Shown: positions 11,126-23,105, counted from the stretch's first letter. The stretch: 64,000 nucleotides of DNA from Spongilla lacustris (GCA_949361645.1 OX442427.1:4158016-4222015); one strand, 5' to 3'. Notes: generated by a model from the sequence alone, not told the origin. Numbers and translations: made by a program.

Positions 11126-11166
11126 TATGTGTGTGTGTGTGTATGTGGGGGGGGGGGGGGGGGGGG
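11126..11166. repeat. (GT)n followed by a G run
   Basis: GT-rich stretch ending in an uninterrupted run of about 20 G, similar in design to the repeat 350 bases upstream. Both are in the same predicted intron. Confidence 0.9.
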
Positions 11167-11651
11167 CCACTTCGTGCAAAATTATCGGCGAAATAGCCGG
11201 CCGAAGGTTGCAGAAGTGCGGGAAGGGGAGGTGCCAGCTTTAAGAAGAAGTATATAAGTTAACTTACGAAACGTCATGGTCGCATGCACATTAAAGGTAC
11301 ATTACGCTGATCACTGCCAAGGTTGTTCTAAAAGAACATTTACGCTAATATCAAACCGACGCCTGGATTTATATTCATTTTAACACTCAGTAGTATACAA
11401 AATTAATTCTACCGCGGCTCGATTGTGGTAGATGTGAAAGCAAGCGTGCATGAGCAAAGATAATATATTATCTCTGGCTGTGGCACGAGTAGTACTAGCT
11501 TGTTTCCATAGTATTAAAATGGCGGGTGATTGATTTCAGGCAATAATTGTAGCTATATATGTTACGGGATTGCTTTTTTTATAAACTCACACAGCCCATA
11601 CCGTGCCGTACCAAATTAAAGATGTGTCATGCGGTCAACATTAGAATTTTG

Positions 11652-11674
11652 GGAGGGGGGGGGGGGGGGGGGGG
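11652..11674. repeat. Poly-G tract
   Basis: A run of about 19-22 G interrupted by a single A near its start. It is the third G-rich tract within the long first intron of the CACTA transposase, and all three are on the transcribed sense strand. Confidence 0.9.
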
Positions 11675-14600
11675 TAGTCATGTAAACTAAAAGCTACAAA
11701 ATGCAAGAATGAACTCATTTGTACACACAAAAAAATTAGGAAGCAAGGAATTACGGAATCTATACATGTATATATATATTCATTACGTTGTACATATAAC
11801 AGATAGCAAATCTACCTGCAGCCTAAAGTAACATGTTATACGATATGAATTTTCGTTAACATGTATTTGGTGTCCATGCACAAATTCTCCATAACACTAA
11901 TTTTATTTCTAATTAATTTCTTACATACCGGTATATTATAAAAATATTTTTTATATTATAAATTTGATATGTGCTTGCGTGCTACAGCAATATATTCGCT
12001 ACTTGCAATTGGGTACTACAATACAATGATTATATTATTTTACAGTGCTCTAGCTCTACAAGTGTCATACCTGTTGAAAGTGATGATACTACACAATCTG
12101 TGGGTTTCATAAACCCTACCCAAGTTGGAATGGAACTTGATACCATGAGTGACATACCAGATTCTGCAAAAGGTAGCATCTTGCTACATGTATGTACTGA
12201 TTGAAACTGAAGCATGCGTACAATCCAAGGTTTAAGCTTCTGTGAAGCTGACATGAATGAAGAAGACTTAACGTTTTTCGAAGAAGATACATGTAGTGAA
12301 AGCTGTAGCAGCAATAGCATACAAGGAAGTGAAGGTATACTTACATGCATTATAAACAATGGCAAAATTGTAACCCTTCAAGTTTTAGGTGTGAATCTGA
12401 GCTATCATCTGATGAAAGTGCTGATGACCATGCCAGTGAAGATCCTCACACCCCATTATCATCTTCAGCAAGTGCATCTGCGGTGAAATGGTTGGTTTTG
12501 TTTCTGTGCTTTTGGCAAGCTATATTCATTGTTTCTGATTCGGCTCTCATACATCTGTTAGGTTTTTTGGGAATGTTTTTTGCTATGCTTTCATCATTTG
12601 CCCCATCCAATATGATGGCTGGTATTGCCTCAGGAATGCCAAAATCACTGCATTTACTTTGAAAATTCACAGGGGTAGTTCAAGACCAGTTTGAGCTTTA
12701 TGTCACTTGCCCAGCTTGTTTTAGCATCTATACTATTGCAGAGTGTTTTTCACATAGTGGAACCTGTCCCATCAGATGTGAAAAAAAAAAATTTCCTAAC
12801 CACCCCTCAAGAAATCGAAGACTTCCATGTAAAGCAGAACTCTTTAATAAGATTAAATTATCAAATGGAAAGTTAAAGTATGAACCAAAGTATTTATTTC
12901 CATATCAGCCACTCAAAGCCTCTTTACAAAGGCTTTTAAACCGTGTAGGATTTGCAGACAAGTTAGAACACTGGAGATCACGCCAACAAGATATCAATAC
13001 TTTATCTGATATTTATGATGGCCAGGTTTGGAAAGATTTTAGCAGTCAGAAATACAATAACTTCCTGTCAAAGAAGAGATGCATTGGTTTAATGTTAAAC
13101 TTTGATTTTTTCCAGCCATTTAAGCACACAACTGATTCATATGGAGTGTTATACCTAGTATTAATGAACTTACCACGCTCTGTACGATTTAAGCAAGAAA
13201 ATGTAATAATTGTACCAGCCTTTGAAAAAGAGCCATCAACACTCAACAGCTTTTTTCTACCACTTGTAAATGAATTAAAAGAATTTTGGACTGATGGAGT
13301 TAGATTCAATACAGCAGAGTCTCCTAATTATAAGCTACTGTTTAAGGCTGCTTTAATGTGTGTTGCATGTGACATTCCTGCAGCTAGAAAATGTTGTGGA
13401 TTTAAAGGTCATAGTGCAAATCTTGGTTGCAGTCGTTGTCTTAAATATTTTGCTGGCGGATTTGGTAAAAAAGATTATAGTGGGTTTGACAGGGCTTCTT
13501 GGCCTATTAGAACTGAAATCAAACATCGAGAAACAATTGCTAAATTTAAAGCATGCAATACAAGTAGTGCAACTAAGAATATTGAAAAAGAAACAGGTAT
13601 AAAATATTCAGTGCTGATGGAGCTGGAGTATTTTGATCCCATTAGATTTACTATCATTGATCCTATGCATAATTTGTTTTTAGGAACAGCTAAGTACATG
13701 ATGAAAAATATTTGGATGGAAAATGAAATCCTAACCATTCAGCATTTAAAAACGATTCAAACACGAGTAGACACGTCTATGTCTCCTGGAGGTTTAGGAA
13801 GGCTGCCACGAAAGATTGCATCTTCTTTTGGAGGATTTACAGCAGAGCAATGGAAAAATTGGGTTACACTTATTTCTTTGCATTTTCTGCAAGGCATTCT
13901 TTCTGATGATCATTACCACTGCTGGCAAGCGTTTGTGTTGGCATGTCATCTTCTATGCCAAAAGGACTTGCCAATTCTTGATTTGCAGAAAGCTGATTTG
14001 TTGCTACTAAAATTCTGCAAAGATGTAGAAAGATTATATGGAAAACCTTCTATAACACCTAACATGCATCTGCATGCACACTTATCAGAATGTATTAAAG
14101 ACTACGGCAGCATGTGTAGTTTCTGGCTTTTTTTCTTTTGAACGATACAATGGAATACTGGGAAACTTTCCAACCAATAAGAAGCAAATTGCCTCACAAC
14201 TTATGAGAAGATTTATATTTGAAGTGGAATGTTCACACTTCCAATTACCTTCAATGTTCCAAGACCAATTTATATCTTTTTTCCAAATTGCATCTAAAAA
14301 TTCGTGTTTGGAAAGTGAAACATTTTATCCCCTTAAAAATTGTTATGATTTATTACATATTGACTTGCCTTCTTCAAGAAGAAGGGTAAATCTAAGCAAT
14401 GAAGATGTGCAATGTATGCAGAATGTATATGATAAACTGTATGGAAGTAATGCTTCAAATACAGCAAAGCTATTTAAGACTATTTACATTAGCAAGTACT
14501 CTTATGGTTCTTTACGTTTGCCAAAGACACATAAGTCTGCATACGTAATGTCGTCATGGGCCGATGATAATGGGCTTATAGATACAGACTCAGTAAGAAG

Positions 14601-14974
14601 GCCTGGAAAAGTTTACCTTCTTCACAAAACCACTATAGAAGGGAAGATTCGTGATCACATATTTGCAGCTGTATCATGGTTTGGTACTCATCCGTCTCAT
14701 CTGCATTGTGGAAAGCCTTTGGAGATATGGAAAACTACTGCCATACCAGAAGGCCCAGCAACCTTTCTTCCGATTCATTTGATACACAATAGAATTGTAG
14801 TTGTATATGGACAGTTTTCCAGTAGTGGAAGCCAGGAAAGAGTGTTGTACGTTTCTCCTATTCCGTAATTTTTTTTGAAAGTGTGTTTTATACATTGTGT
14901 ATATAGCAAGTGTTGTGTGTATCTTATTATTTTAATATCTCAGATCATCACATAAATGGTATATATTTGAAAAA

Positions 14975-14980
14975 AATAAA
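14975..14980 (+). terminator. Candidate polyadenylation signal of the CACTA transposase
   Basis: AATAAA about 107 bases after the last stop codon of the transposase, in an AT-rich, T-rich context. The remainder of 14869-15164 holds no gene. Confidence 0.4.
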
Positions 14981-15164
14981 ATTGTGCATGGGTTTTTTTA
15001 ATTGAAGCGCAGCTGTAATACGTGCGCATGCACGAATATATATTGCATCGTGACTTATGGTGTCTGAGAACTGAACAGAAAATGGACTAGAAGCGATTCA
15101 GCAGCATACATCGATCATTATAGGTGGGTCTATGCACGCACGAAGATTTAGATTAACATTGTGT

Positions 15165-15655
15165 ACCCTTTACTTTGACTACCCCTTACTTCAAATTTAT
15201 CGGCCTATTTTATTAACGACTTTTAAACAGTGTTATTTTCACATAGACATAGGTACAGGTATCTTTTAAAATACACATTTTCGTCAGGGGAGCTTGATTC
15301 GCCCAACTATCGTGATTAGTGGCATAAGTTGGATTGCTGGGCCTTATTGTTTACCGTTATGGGTATGTTTACAAATTACAACATAGGCCTACCTAACCCT
15401 AAAATGGCCCAGCGGCTTCGCTAGAATATAGCTCATGAGCGCCCGCTAATCACGAAAGTTGGTGAAAGTCGTATCCGTATAACGCACTTATGGGCGCCCT
15501 CTAATCATGATAGCTGAATGATCAAGCTCTCCTGAGGATAAATACGTATTTATAAACATACCTGTAGCTATGTCTATGTGTTAAAATACTATGGTATGTG
15601 TTAAAAAGTAGTTAATAAAAACGGATGAATTTGAAGTTAAAGTAACGGGCGCGAT
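15165..15655. mobile_element. Small fold-back element, about 490 bp
   Basis: The left half (acttcaaatttatc, ttattaacgacttttaaac, cataggtacaggtat, aggggagcttgat) reappears in reverse complement in the right half (gatcaagctctcctgagg, atacctgtagctatgtctatg, gttaataaaaacggatgaat). The arms of about 200 bases meet around a 90-base centre that includes atcgtgattagtgg. No coding capacity. Target duplication not determined. Confidence 0.65.
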
Positions 15656-16638
15656 TTGCACACTTTTGCATCCGATATTAAAAGATATTTAATGTAAACC
15701 TTCGCCTTACGTTGTTTTATGTGTGTGTCTATGGTGCGTGCTGTTTAGAGCCGATCGTGCACATGCATGTCTCTCTCCCCTCCATCTTTCCCAAGCGGCC
15801 CCTCTGCGTTGTATTTCTTTTGCACTCACTGACAACTGCTCCTGCTGTGTATTAATGTTTCTGTTTGAGCGCATTTATATGTGCGCGTGACTCCGGTTGT
15901 GTGTTTACACTGCTGTGCTCTTCCGCTGGCTGTTATGAAAGTGCATTAAAATAGACACAACTGGTCCTAACCCTTTTGTTTACCATATTCTTTCTCACTT
16001 GCTATATATAGGTAACGTATTGCAACTCCGAATGGACAGGATGTGTCTATGTGAACTACAGGGTTGGTATTTGTATATTGCATTATCTTTTTTTATGCTT
16101 TCTGCATTGAACCAGATTACAAGCGTATAAGCTGCAGGCCAGAACAACTTGTGCAGGGTAAGCATGCATATGGTTTATGTTTTGGTTGAAACATGTTTAT
16201 TTCTCTTCTTTCAGAATTACGTTCTTCATATTGCTACAAAGACATTGCTACGAAGACCTCTTCATATGGAACGTTCTTTAATATAAAGATGTATTTTTTT
16301 GTTTTGTTTTGTATTATTATTTTTTATTTTCAGTTCCAGCGATGTTATCGTGTATGTATATTCAGTTATTAAAATTTTCAACTTCATACTATGAAATTTT
16401 AATATCAGCAAAAGTTCTACCAAACTTTAACCCTTTCTAAGCGTCTTACTAAACATGATATTTCCAGCAGTAAATTCGTATTTCCTTGGCAGAAAACTCA
16501 TGTAATTCCGGCTGTTCAGTCACAGGAAATATCGTAAATACGAAAATTTCTAATTCAAGGAAAGTAACCAAAATAAGGTATTTAATTGTGCTTTACGTTA
16601 GCCTAAACATAACGGAAATGTAGTCATTTCGTCCCGTG
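15656..16638. other. Gene-free, AT-rich stretch
   Basis: No coding frame, repeat array or RNA gene could be supported. T-rich and TG-rich patches occur near 16.29-16.33 kb. Confidence 0.5.
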
Positions 16639-17754
16639 AAAGGGATTGGCAACGGACCCACTTAACACATAGTAACGCGTGCCATCCGTAGACGAATCGT
16701 ACAAATGCAATAAACACTACAGCTACACACATACATGAACAAAAGCCTACAGGCTACAGCTGCTTCCTAATGCCTTTAGACTTCTGTGTTGATTTCTTTT
16801 GGGCTTTTCTACCCAAGCGCTTGAGTATGAATAACCGCGAACTGTTATAGCCATAAATGACACAGTACCAGAACCATGAGTCTGGAACTTGCAGAGAGCA
16901 AGGGAAGGTTATTTGGAAGCTACAGCCCAGGCAGGAAATGGATTTAATAGGCTGAGATTGCTTGCAAGACGTTCGAGAGACGAAACCACACATTCCAAAA
17001 TCACTAGTAACGGTATTGAAACAGGGCAGCCCGCCCGCCAGGTCAATGGTGGAGGCAGAGTGATAGTCAAGGACGAAGAAACGGAAATACCGACACTCTC
17101 GCGAGGAACAGACACGATTAGACTTCGCTGTACGCACTCTTCATTCTTCAGATGTTGCCCGCCCAATCTAAATTTCCTTTTCCCCATTCACTTAAAAAAA
17201 AATACACACCGTGAACCAAACGTGTTGAGCACGCTACAATACTTGGACACTAAAATATAAGGAAAGAGCGACAAGCCAATATCCATTTTGCCATACTAGT
17301 CTGTCTGGCTACGACGTAACTGTCCCACACGTTTTGCATACCCAAAATGCTATAAGGATCGTAAAAACGCGCTTTGGACAAAAACACAACATTACACTAA
17401 AATATAACCATTGTTTAGGTTAGGCAAACGATCGTATGCATAAAAAACCCGCGGATGCACAAGATGCTGTCCCACAAAAAAGAGCGCTCCCGATATTGTA
17501 AAATTTCATTAAACTTAGGACAGTATAAAATCACGCGTCAAAGTCTCAACCCCCATATAAATTACAACAAATACCCTCTATTACAACGTCCTTGATCTCA
17601 GTAGTGGGTACTGTCTTCCTTCTGTGGTTGCAACAAACAAACGAATTTTGATGCCCGTTTCACACTTTCACGCACGTGCGATTTGCACCAGGTCGGATGG
17701 CACAGTAAAAATCACCAATCTCTACGGCTCACGTGACGCGTTGCCAATCCCTTT
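16639..17754. mobile_element. Candidate 1.1-kb element with perfect 16-bp inverted ends
   Basis: AAAGGGATTGGCAACG at 16639-16654 has its exact reverse complement at 17739-17754. The interval contains two overlapping antisense frames (about 16754-17137 minus and 16889-17260 plus) with no recognisable domain. No target duplication is obvious, so this may be a decayed element or a coincidental pair. A 16-bp perfect match at this spacing is unlikely by chance, though I cannot compute how unlikely. Confidence 0.4.
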
Positions 17755-17893
17755 ATATATTATCTCTGGTCTGGAAAACAATCTGATTCAACACTGGGTA
17801 CAGGTTTGAGTCAAGAAAAAACTTCTGGCTGTGTAAGTGTTGAAACCCAATTAGAGACACAAATAGACACACTAGCTATGAAAGTTACGAAAG

Positions 17894-18940
17894 TTACACT
17901 GAGGAACTATCCCCCTCCTGAAGGAAACATCCACATCGTAGAAGGAGGGCTCGGGCATTGGCTCGCACAAGAGTCAAATTAAGACGGCTGTACAGGCTGG
18001 AGACAACCTTGGACTTGGGGGAGTTGGTCCTTGTGGCAAGGTATGATGCAAGTCGTGAAAAAGCTTGCACAGCTTCGTTGCCCCAAGCTCCATATGACTC
18101 GACCACAAGGGGAATACACGTCCACCCTAACTCTGAACACTTGGCATCATTGGCAGAGTGCTTCCTTAGCTCAGCGGCAATTGCTGCAGACCCTGCTGTG
18201 TGACCCGCTTCAGAGATAAAGGTAGTGTTAAGCGGAGACACCACAGTAAGGTCAAAGGCAGCAGGCTTGCCACAGAGCCAATTGGAAGCTAGGATGTCAG
18301 CAGGGCATGTGTTCCGAAGCTCATGTCCTAGTCCACTACCGGCCTCTGCCTTGGCGCTGATGCAGGGATGGCAGGTTTGAAGCACTACATCCCTGAGCTT
18401 GTTGTGCCTGGAAGTAGCATCACCACCTCTCTTACATGTTACTGCATGGTGGCCTAGAGGATCCAAGGGATGTTGTGTACACAATGCACAGGGAGGTGAG
18501 CCAGGTGAGGTGTTTAGCCCAAGCCACCACTTGATGGCCACTTGGTGCTCGTTGGGGTCTAGGCTTAGACCCAGGCTTGGAGATGGTACTACAGAGCCAA
18601 GCGGAGGCATGGGGAGAGGACACAGACAGTAGACGAGCCTTGTCAGCAACAGAGCTCTGGGAAAGAAGAGAGTTAAATTGAATGTTTTCTAATGCAGCTG
18701 ATAGAGTGTGTTGTCAGCAAGGAGAAGATGTAAGACTGTTAACATCGATTGCACTCTCAGGGGGAACACACCCGTTGTAGGATATGACCGCATTGGCCAG
18801 GAAATTATCTGAAGGTGAGGCAAGGCCTGCAGTACTGACAGAAGCGATAAAGGCAGCACTAGAGTGATGAGCAAGTGAACGAAGCCCCAGGCCACCTCTG
18901 CTTAAGCTCAACTGGGCCTGCAACCAAGAGCTGTCATAAC
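17894..18940 (-). pseudogene. Retroelement tail (end of RT region plus nuclease-like domain)
   Basis: The main frame (18649-17894, 251 codons) and upstream shards (18923-18689) encode the C-terminal portion of a reverse-transcriptase polyprotein of the kind common in sponges and corals. Upstream is LSLSRGGLGLRSLAHH, then IKWWLGL, a cysteine/histidine motif (CALC...GHHAVTCKRGGD), SRHNKLRDV, PADILASNW, AAFDLTVVSPL, VESYGAWGNEA and RLNLTLVRANARA at the end. PAD followed by D-L-T suggests a PD-(D/E)xK nuclease fold (inference). The catalytic reverse transcriptase is absent. The junction with AT-rich repeat near 18940 is the truncation point. It is a different subfamily from the copy at 9.4-10.4 kb. 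Confidence 0.7.
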
Positions 18941-19271
18941 AACTTTTAATAATTAAACCATTACTAGTTAGTAAATCTATCGGGATAGTATGTTTAAGAG
19001 TTTTAGAATTAAATTATCATATTCATAGTTCATGTAAACCATGTTCAACCATAAGTGTTATCTCTACAATGAGATATTCAAAATACATGTATTATCATTA
19101 AAATCATAATAACGACTTTTAATGAAATCTACATGCATGTGGATAGTACGTTTGAGATTATTAAACTTAATTTACCATTGAATGGTTTATGATAAATAAT
19201 TTTAAGTAATAAGTGTTATTTCATCACAATAACCACTTTTAATAATTAAACCATTACTAGTTAGTAAATCT
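18941..19271. repeat. AT-rich repeat field, left part
   Basis: Phrases such as ttaaaccattactagttagt, aattaaattatcatattcat and aatggtttatgataaa recur here and at 22186-23098 and 26353-26465 in both orientations. Two near-identical stretches (about 18944-18986 and 19233-19275) lie about 290 bases apart. The field was later split by the gypsy and retroelement insertions. Confidence 0.7.
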
Positions 19272-19276
19272 ATCTT

Positions 19277-19359
19277 TGCAGTAGTGGACATTGTGTATGT
19301 GTATGTATATTACGCATGCGCGGGGGGAGGGGGGCATTGATTGAAATTATGATATCTTA
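19277..19359 (+). repeat. Truncated left LTR of the gypsy element
   Basis: Matches the first 83 bases of the right LTR with two differences (T/C at base 3 and A/G near base 73), then joins directly to reverse-transcriptase coding sequence. The two differences are a rough guide to age, but 83 bases is too short for a date. Confidence 0.9.
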
Positions 19360-19361
19360 CC

Positions 19362-20626
19362 TCAGGTCAAAACAGTTGGAAAGGATGGAGCACTTAAAGG
19401 TGATCTCAAGATTAGAGAACCCCACAGAATGGTGTGCACCAATGGTTATTGCACCTAAGGCAAATGGAACTGTTCGAATATGTGTTGACGACCTTACCAA
19501 ATTAAATGAGAGTGTGCGCAGAGAACGACACCCACTTCCGGCAGTAGAGCATATCCTTGCTCAACTTACAGGGGCACAGCGATTCTCAAAACTAGATGCC
19601 AATTCGGGATTCTGGCAGATCCCTCTCTCACCTGAACTGTCTGCAAGGCTGACCACATTTATTACACCATTTGGAAGGTTTCATTTCAACAGGCTACCTT
19701 TTGGAATAACCTCAGCCCCTGAGCATTTCCAAAGACGGATGTCGACTATTTTCAATGGCCTAGATGGTGTGGTGTGTCTAATGGACGATGTTCTCATACA
19801 TGGCAAGACACAAGCAGAACATAACCAACGGTTGCACTCAGTACTTCAGAGGCTACAGAATGCAGGCTTAACCTTGAACAAGGAAAAGTGTGAAATAAAG
19901 TCAAATTCCTAGGGCAGTTGATCAACTCTCAAGGAATCCAGCCTGATCCAGATAAAATCAAGGCTATTCTCCATGTCCCAGAGCCAATAAATACTAGTGA
20001 TATCAGACGTTTCTTAGGAATGGCTAATCAACTGAGCAAGTTTTCACCCTCTATGGCAGAGATGACTCAACCACTTCGAGAACTTCTATGCAGTAAAAAC
20101 CAGTGGATATGGGGAGAACCACAACGCAAAGCCTTTGAGGACATGAAGTAGGCCCTTAGTACAAAGCCAATTTTAGCACTTTATGATCCCAAACTGGCAA
20201 CAGTGGTTTCAGCTGATGCTTCTTATGGTTTAGGTGCAGTCCTGACACAGAAACAACATAACGGAGAGTTCCGGCCTGTGGCTTACATTTCTCAGGCAAT
20301 GACACCAACAGAACAGCGATATGCCCAGATCGAGAAAGAGGCTCTTGCTCTCACCTGGGCATGCGAGCGCTTTTCAGATTATCTGCTGGGTTTAAGGTTT
20401 CATATTGGACGGACCATAAACCTTTGGTACCTCTTTTCAGCACAAAAAATTTGGACGAACTACTTCTGCGTGTGCAACGCTTTCACTTAAGACTCATGCG
20501 ATTTCAGTTTTCTATTTCCCATGTACCTGGGAAAAACTTCACTACAGCAGATACATTGTCCATAGCCCCATCGTCTGAACCTCTGGAAGGTGATAAGATG
20601 AGGCTGATGTATATGTTAATATGGTA
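19362..20626 (+). pseudogene. pol: gypsy pol remnant: reverse transcriptase and RNase H
   Basis: The reverse transcriptase begins mid-domain (ENPTEWCAPMVIAPK) and shows LDANSGFWQIPL, TPFGRFHFNRLPFGI and the active-site motif LMDDVLIHGK, a variant of the usual Y-x-D-D. Thumb and connection follow (RFLGMANQLSKF), then RNase H with SADASYGLGAVL, EKEALALTWACERF and WTDHKPL supplying acidic residues. The frame is broken near 19.90 kb (frame change), at 20149-20151 (TAG), near 20.39 kb and near 20.6 kb (frame changes), so no complete polyprotein can be made. The 5' third of pol, with protease, is absent by deletion. Closest in style to the invertebrate K02A2.6-like gypsy lineage. Confidence 0.9.
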
Positions 20627-22024
20627 GTCAAAGCCCTACCAGCGACAGAAAGACGTATAAATCAAATACAACAACATCAAGAGAAAGATGAGGTTTGCAG
20701 ACAAATTGCAGTCTACTGTTACCAGGGTTGGCCAAAGGAAAAAGTGATCTCACATATACTGCTTCCTTACCTTTCCGTTGCAGGGGAACTGACAATTGAG
20801 AATAATCTTCTGATGCGTGGCAGTAGGATAGTAATTCCATCATCACTGAGAAAGGATATTTTGAACAAAATTCATGCTGGACATCAAGGCATCACAAAAT
20901 GCCGAGAGAGGGCACGTCAGTCCGTGTGGTGGCCTGGGATCTCTAAAGAATTGGAAGAGCTAGTCAACAGATGTCATGTATGCTGCAAAACACAGTCTCA
21001 AAGAGCAGAGCCACTCATAACAACACCCCTTCCAGATCTTCCATGGCAGAAAGTGGCAACAGACATATTCGAGTGGAAGAAATCCAACTATCTTCTCATT
21101 GTGGACTATTATTCAAGATTTATCGAGGTTGCTAGGCTAAGATGTATGACAGCTGACGAAGTCATATTACATACCAAGTCTGTTTTTGCCCGACATGGAA
21201 TACCAGAAGAGGTCATTTCTGATAATGGTCCCCAGTTCAGTTCAAAACTCTTCCAGCTATTTAGTCATGAATATGGTTTTCATCATATCACAAGCAGCCC
21301 TCTGTACCCTCAAAGCAATGGGGAGGCAGAGCGTGCAGTCAAAACCATCAAAGCATTGTTAAACAAAGCTTCCGATCCGAGCATGGCATTGCTTGCTTAT
21401 AGATCAACACCACTTCAGTGTGGATTCAGTCCAGCAGAACTTCTGATGAGCAGAAAGCTTAGAACCACTCTGCCTTTGGTGAGGAAAGAACTCATCCCTA
21501 AGGTACCTGACATCAAAGTTGTGCAGCAGGAAGACAACGAGGTAAAGACTAAGCAAAAGAAGAATTTCAATTCACAGCATGGAGTCTATGAGTTGCCAGA
21601 ACTGTACCCGGGAGACACTGTGTGGATAAAGGATCGCCAGGCGGAAGGGAAAGTGATTGAAGAGATTGCTCCAAGGTCATATGTGGTACACACCCCAGAG
21701 GGAGAGTTTCGAAGAAATAGAATACACCTGATCCAACTACCCAAGGAGAGTGATGATAAAAATGGGGAGATCGTAATCTCAGATGATAAGAGTACAGGTA
21801 CAGAAGAAAAGGAGAAATATGCTGAGAATCATGCTATTGAGGAGGAGCAAGATGACACAGAAGAAACTCAGATTGAAAATATTACTCCGACTGTCGAAGA
21901 GGAACTAACAGAAGATCACAGAGAACTGGAGGCAGAACAACATGTGCCCCCAAGAGGATGTACTACTGGTGTTCAGACTCGAAGTGGAAGGTGGTCTAAA
22001 CCCCCTGATCGTTACGGATGGTGA
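20621..22024 (+). CDS. pol: gypsy integrase region, intact frame of 467 codons
   Basis: The longest open frame in the window, though its ATG is probably only an internal methionine of the original polyprotein. A zinc-binding HHCC module lies at residues 85-121 (HAGH then CHVC). The catalytic core follows with D148 (ATDIFEW), D201 (DNGPQFSS) and E237 (NGEAERAV), a D-x35-E spacing typical of integrases. The C-terminal part contains ELYPGDTVWIKDRQ and a region ending RRNRIHLIQL, then a long acidic tail rich in Glu and Asp. The domain appears undamaged while upstream pol is broken, so any protein would need an alternative start. Stop at 22022-22024, 19 bases before the right LTR. Confidence 0.9.
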   Translation: MVVKALPATERRINQIQQHQEKDEVCRQIAVYCYQGWPKEKVISHILLPYLSVAGELTIENNLLMRGSRIVIPSSLRKDILNKIHAGHQGITKCRERARQSVWWPGISKELEELVNRCHVCCKTQSQRAEPLITTPLPDLPWQKVATDIFEWKKSNYLLIVDYYSRFIEVARLRCMTADEVILHTKSVFARHGIPEEVISDNGPQFSSKLFQLFSHEYGFHHITSSPLYPQSNGEAERAVKTIKALLNKASDPSMALLAYRSTPLQCGFSPAELLMSRKLRTTLPLVRKELIPKVPDIKVVQQEDNEVKTKQKKNFNSQHGVYELPELYPGDTVWIKDRQAEGKVIEEIAPRSYVVHTPEGEFRRNRIHLIQLPKESDDKNGEIVISDDKSTGTEEKEKYAENHAIEEEQDDTEETQIENITPTVEEELTEDHRELEAEQHVPPRGCTTGVQTRSGRWSKPPDRYGW

Positions 22025-22043
22025 ACACTTTAAGAAAGGAGGA

Positions 22044-22180
22044 TGTAGTAGTGGACATTGTGTATGTGTATGTATATTACGCATGCGCGGGGGGAGGGGG
22101 GCATTGATTGGAATTATGATATCTTAGAGTAGATTAGCTGCGTGAGTCAACTTAAGTTTGAGCCCTACGGCAACGCTACA
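22044..22180 (+). repeat. Right LTR of the gypsy element
   Basis: 137 bp, begins TGTAGTAGTGGACATTG and ends CAACGCTACA, with the polypurine tract AGAAAGGAGGA immediately upstream and the duplication ATCTT immediately downstream. Contains the G-rich stretch gcgcggggggagggggg shared with the left copy. Confidence 0.92.
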
Positions 22181-22185
22181 ATCTT

Positions 22186-23098
22186 TATAAAGATAGTTAT
22201 GTTTAAGAATTTTTGAATTAAATTATCATATTCATAGTTCATGATAAACCATGTTAATAAATACGTTTTATTTCTTAAACTTAATTTAGCATTTAATGGT
22301 TTATGATAAACCATATAAAACAATAAATGTTATTTCGATGTACTAACTAGTGTATTGTGAATATCTCAATGTAGAAACAGCACTTATGATCTTACGTAGC
22401 TTATCATTGACCATTCAATGGTAGATTAAATTTAAAACACTACTACATACTATCCACTTACATCTAGACTGACTAATTAGTAATACAAGTGTTATTATGA
22501 TTTTAATGAGCATTATGGTTTATCATAAACCATTCAATGGTTGATTAAATTTAATTCACTAAAACATACTATTCACTTACATGTAGATTTACTAACTAGT
22601 AATCGTTCAATAAAAGTATTGTTATTATGATACACGTATTGTGAATATCTCAATGTATGAATATCACAGATGTGGTTTAACATGGTTTATCATAAGCCAT
22701 GAATATGATAAAACTCTTAAACATATTACCCAGATAGATATAGATTTACTAACTTGTAATGGTTTAATTATTAAAAGTGGTTATTATGATTTTGATGATA
22801 ATACATGTATTGTGAATATCTCAATGTAGAAATAATACGTATGGGTTTAACATGACCATGAATATGATAATTTAAATCTAAAACTCTAAAACATACTATC
22901 CACATACATCTAGATTTACTAACTAGTAGTAGTTTAATTATTAAAACTCTTTATTATGATTTTAATGGTAATACATGTTTTGTGAATATCTGTACGATAA
23001 TAATTACTTCTAATTTGAAACGTGTAATATTTATAACGTCTTTTTTTCTTCACATGTGCACATATGGTTTAACATATGGTTATAAAATAAAGTAACAA
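22186..23098. repeat. AT-rich repeat field, middle part
   Basis: Tandem and inverted variants of a unit of roughly 170-230 bp. Recurrent pieces are tattgtgaatatctcaatgt (near 22350, 22631, 22807, 22978), tagatttactaactagta and gtttatcataaaccat. Orientation changes near 22.35 kb, so the field is a large inverted arrangement. No coding capacity. Confidence 0.7.
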
Positions 23099-23105
23099 AT
23101 AAATA

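Larger units (their letters stand above)
10493..14868 (+). pseudogene. CACTA (EnSpm) transposase, spliced, with a stop and a frameshift
   Basis: A CACTA-superfamily transposase spread over several exons. Exon 1 (likely start near 10532, ending about 10708 at a GT) carries a zinc motif, CPHCHKLVSPRTYRSH. Acidic linker exons follow at about 12046-12172 and 12230-12334. The large exon from about 12388 reads through the family hallmarks: a hydrophobic helix region, cysteine motifs near 12.7 kb (VTCPACFSIY and further Cys pairs), LNFDFFQPFKHTTDSYGVLY, CSRCL, IDPMHNLFLGTAKYMMKNIW, and after 14.13 kb SFERYNGILGNFPTNKKQIA. A TGA at 12660-12662 lies in frame within the large exon, and a frame change occurs near 14.12-14.14 kb, so the copy appears inactive. 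Exact splice phases in the middle exons are uncertain. I could not locate the terminal inverted repeats. Confidence 0.8.
19277..22180 (+). mobile_element. Defective gypsy (Ty3-type) LTR retrotransposon with intact target duplication
   Basis: The right LTR spans 22044-22180 (137 bp, TGTAGTAGTGG to CGCTACA). The left LTR keeps only its first 83 bases (19277-19359). The 5-bp duplication ATCTT is intact on both sides (19272-19276, 22181-22185), and a purine tract (22033-22043) precedes the right LTR. Everything from mid left LTR through gag, protease and the start of reverse transcriptase is deleted. The remaining pol encodes RT, RNase H and integrase on the plus strand with several frame breaks. 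The insertion sits in the AT-rich repeat field. Both ends surviving means the deletion happened inside the element after insertion or during reverse transcription. Confidence 0.92.

Noticed and set aside
16754..17260. Overlapping plus and minus frames of 123-127 codons
   Set aside because: No recognisable domain, opposite-strand overlap, and location inside a candidate inverted-repeat element.
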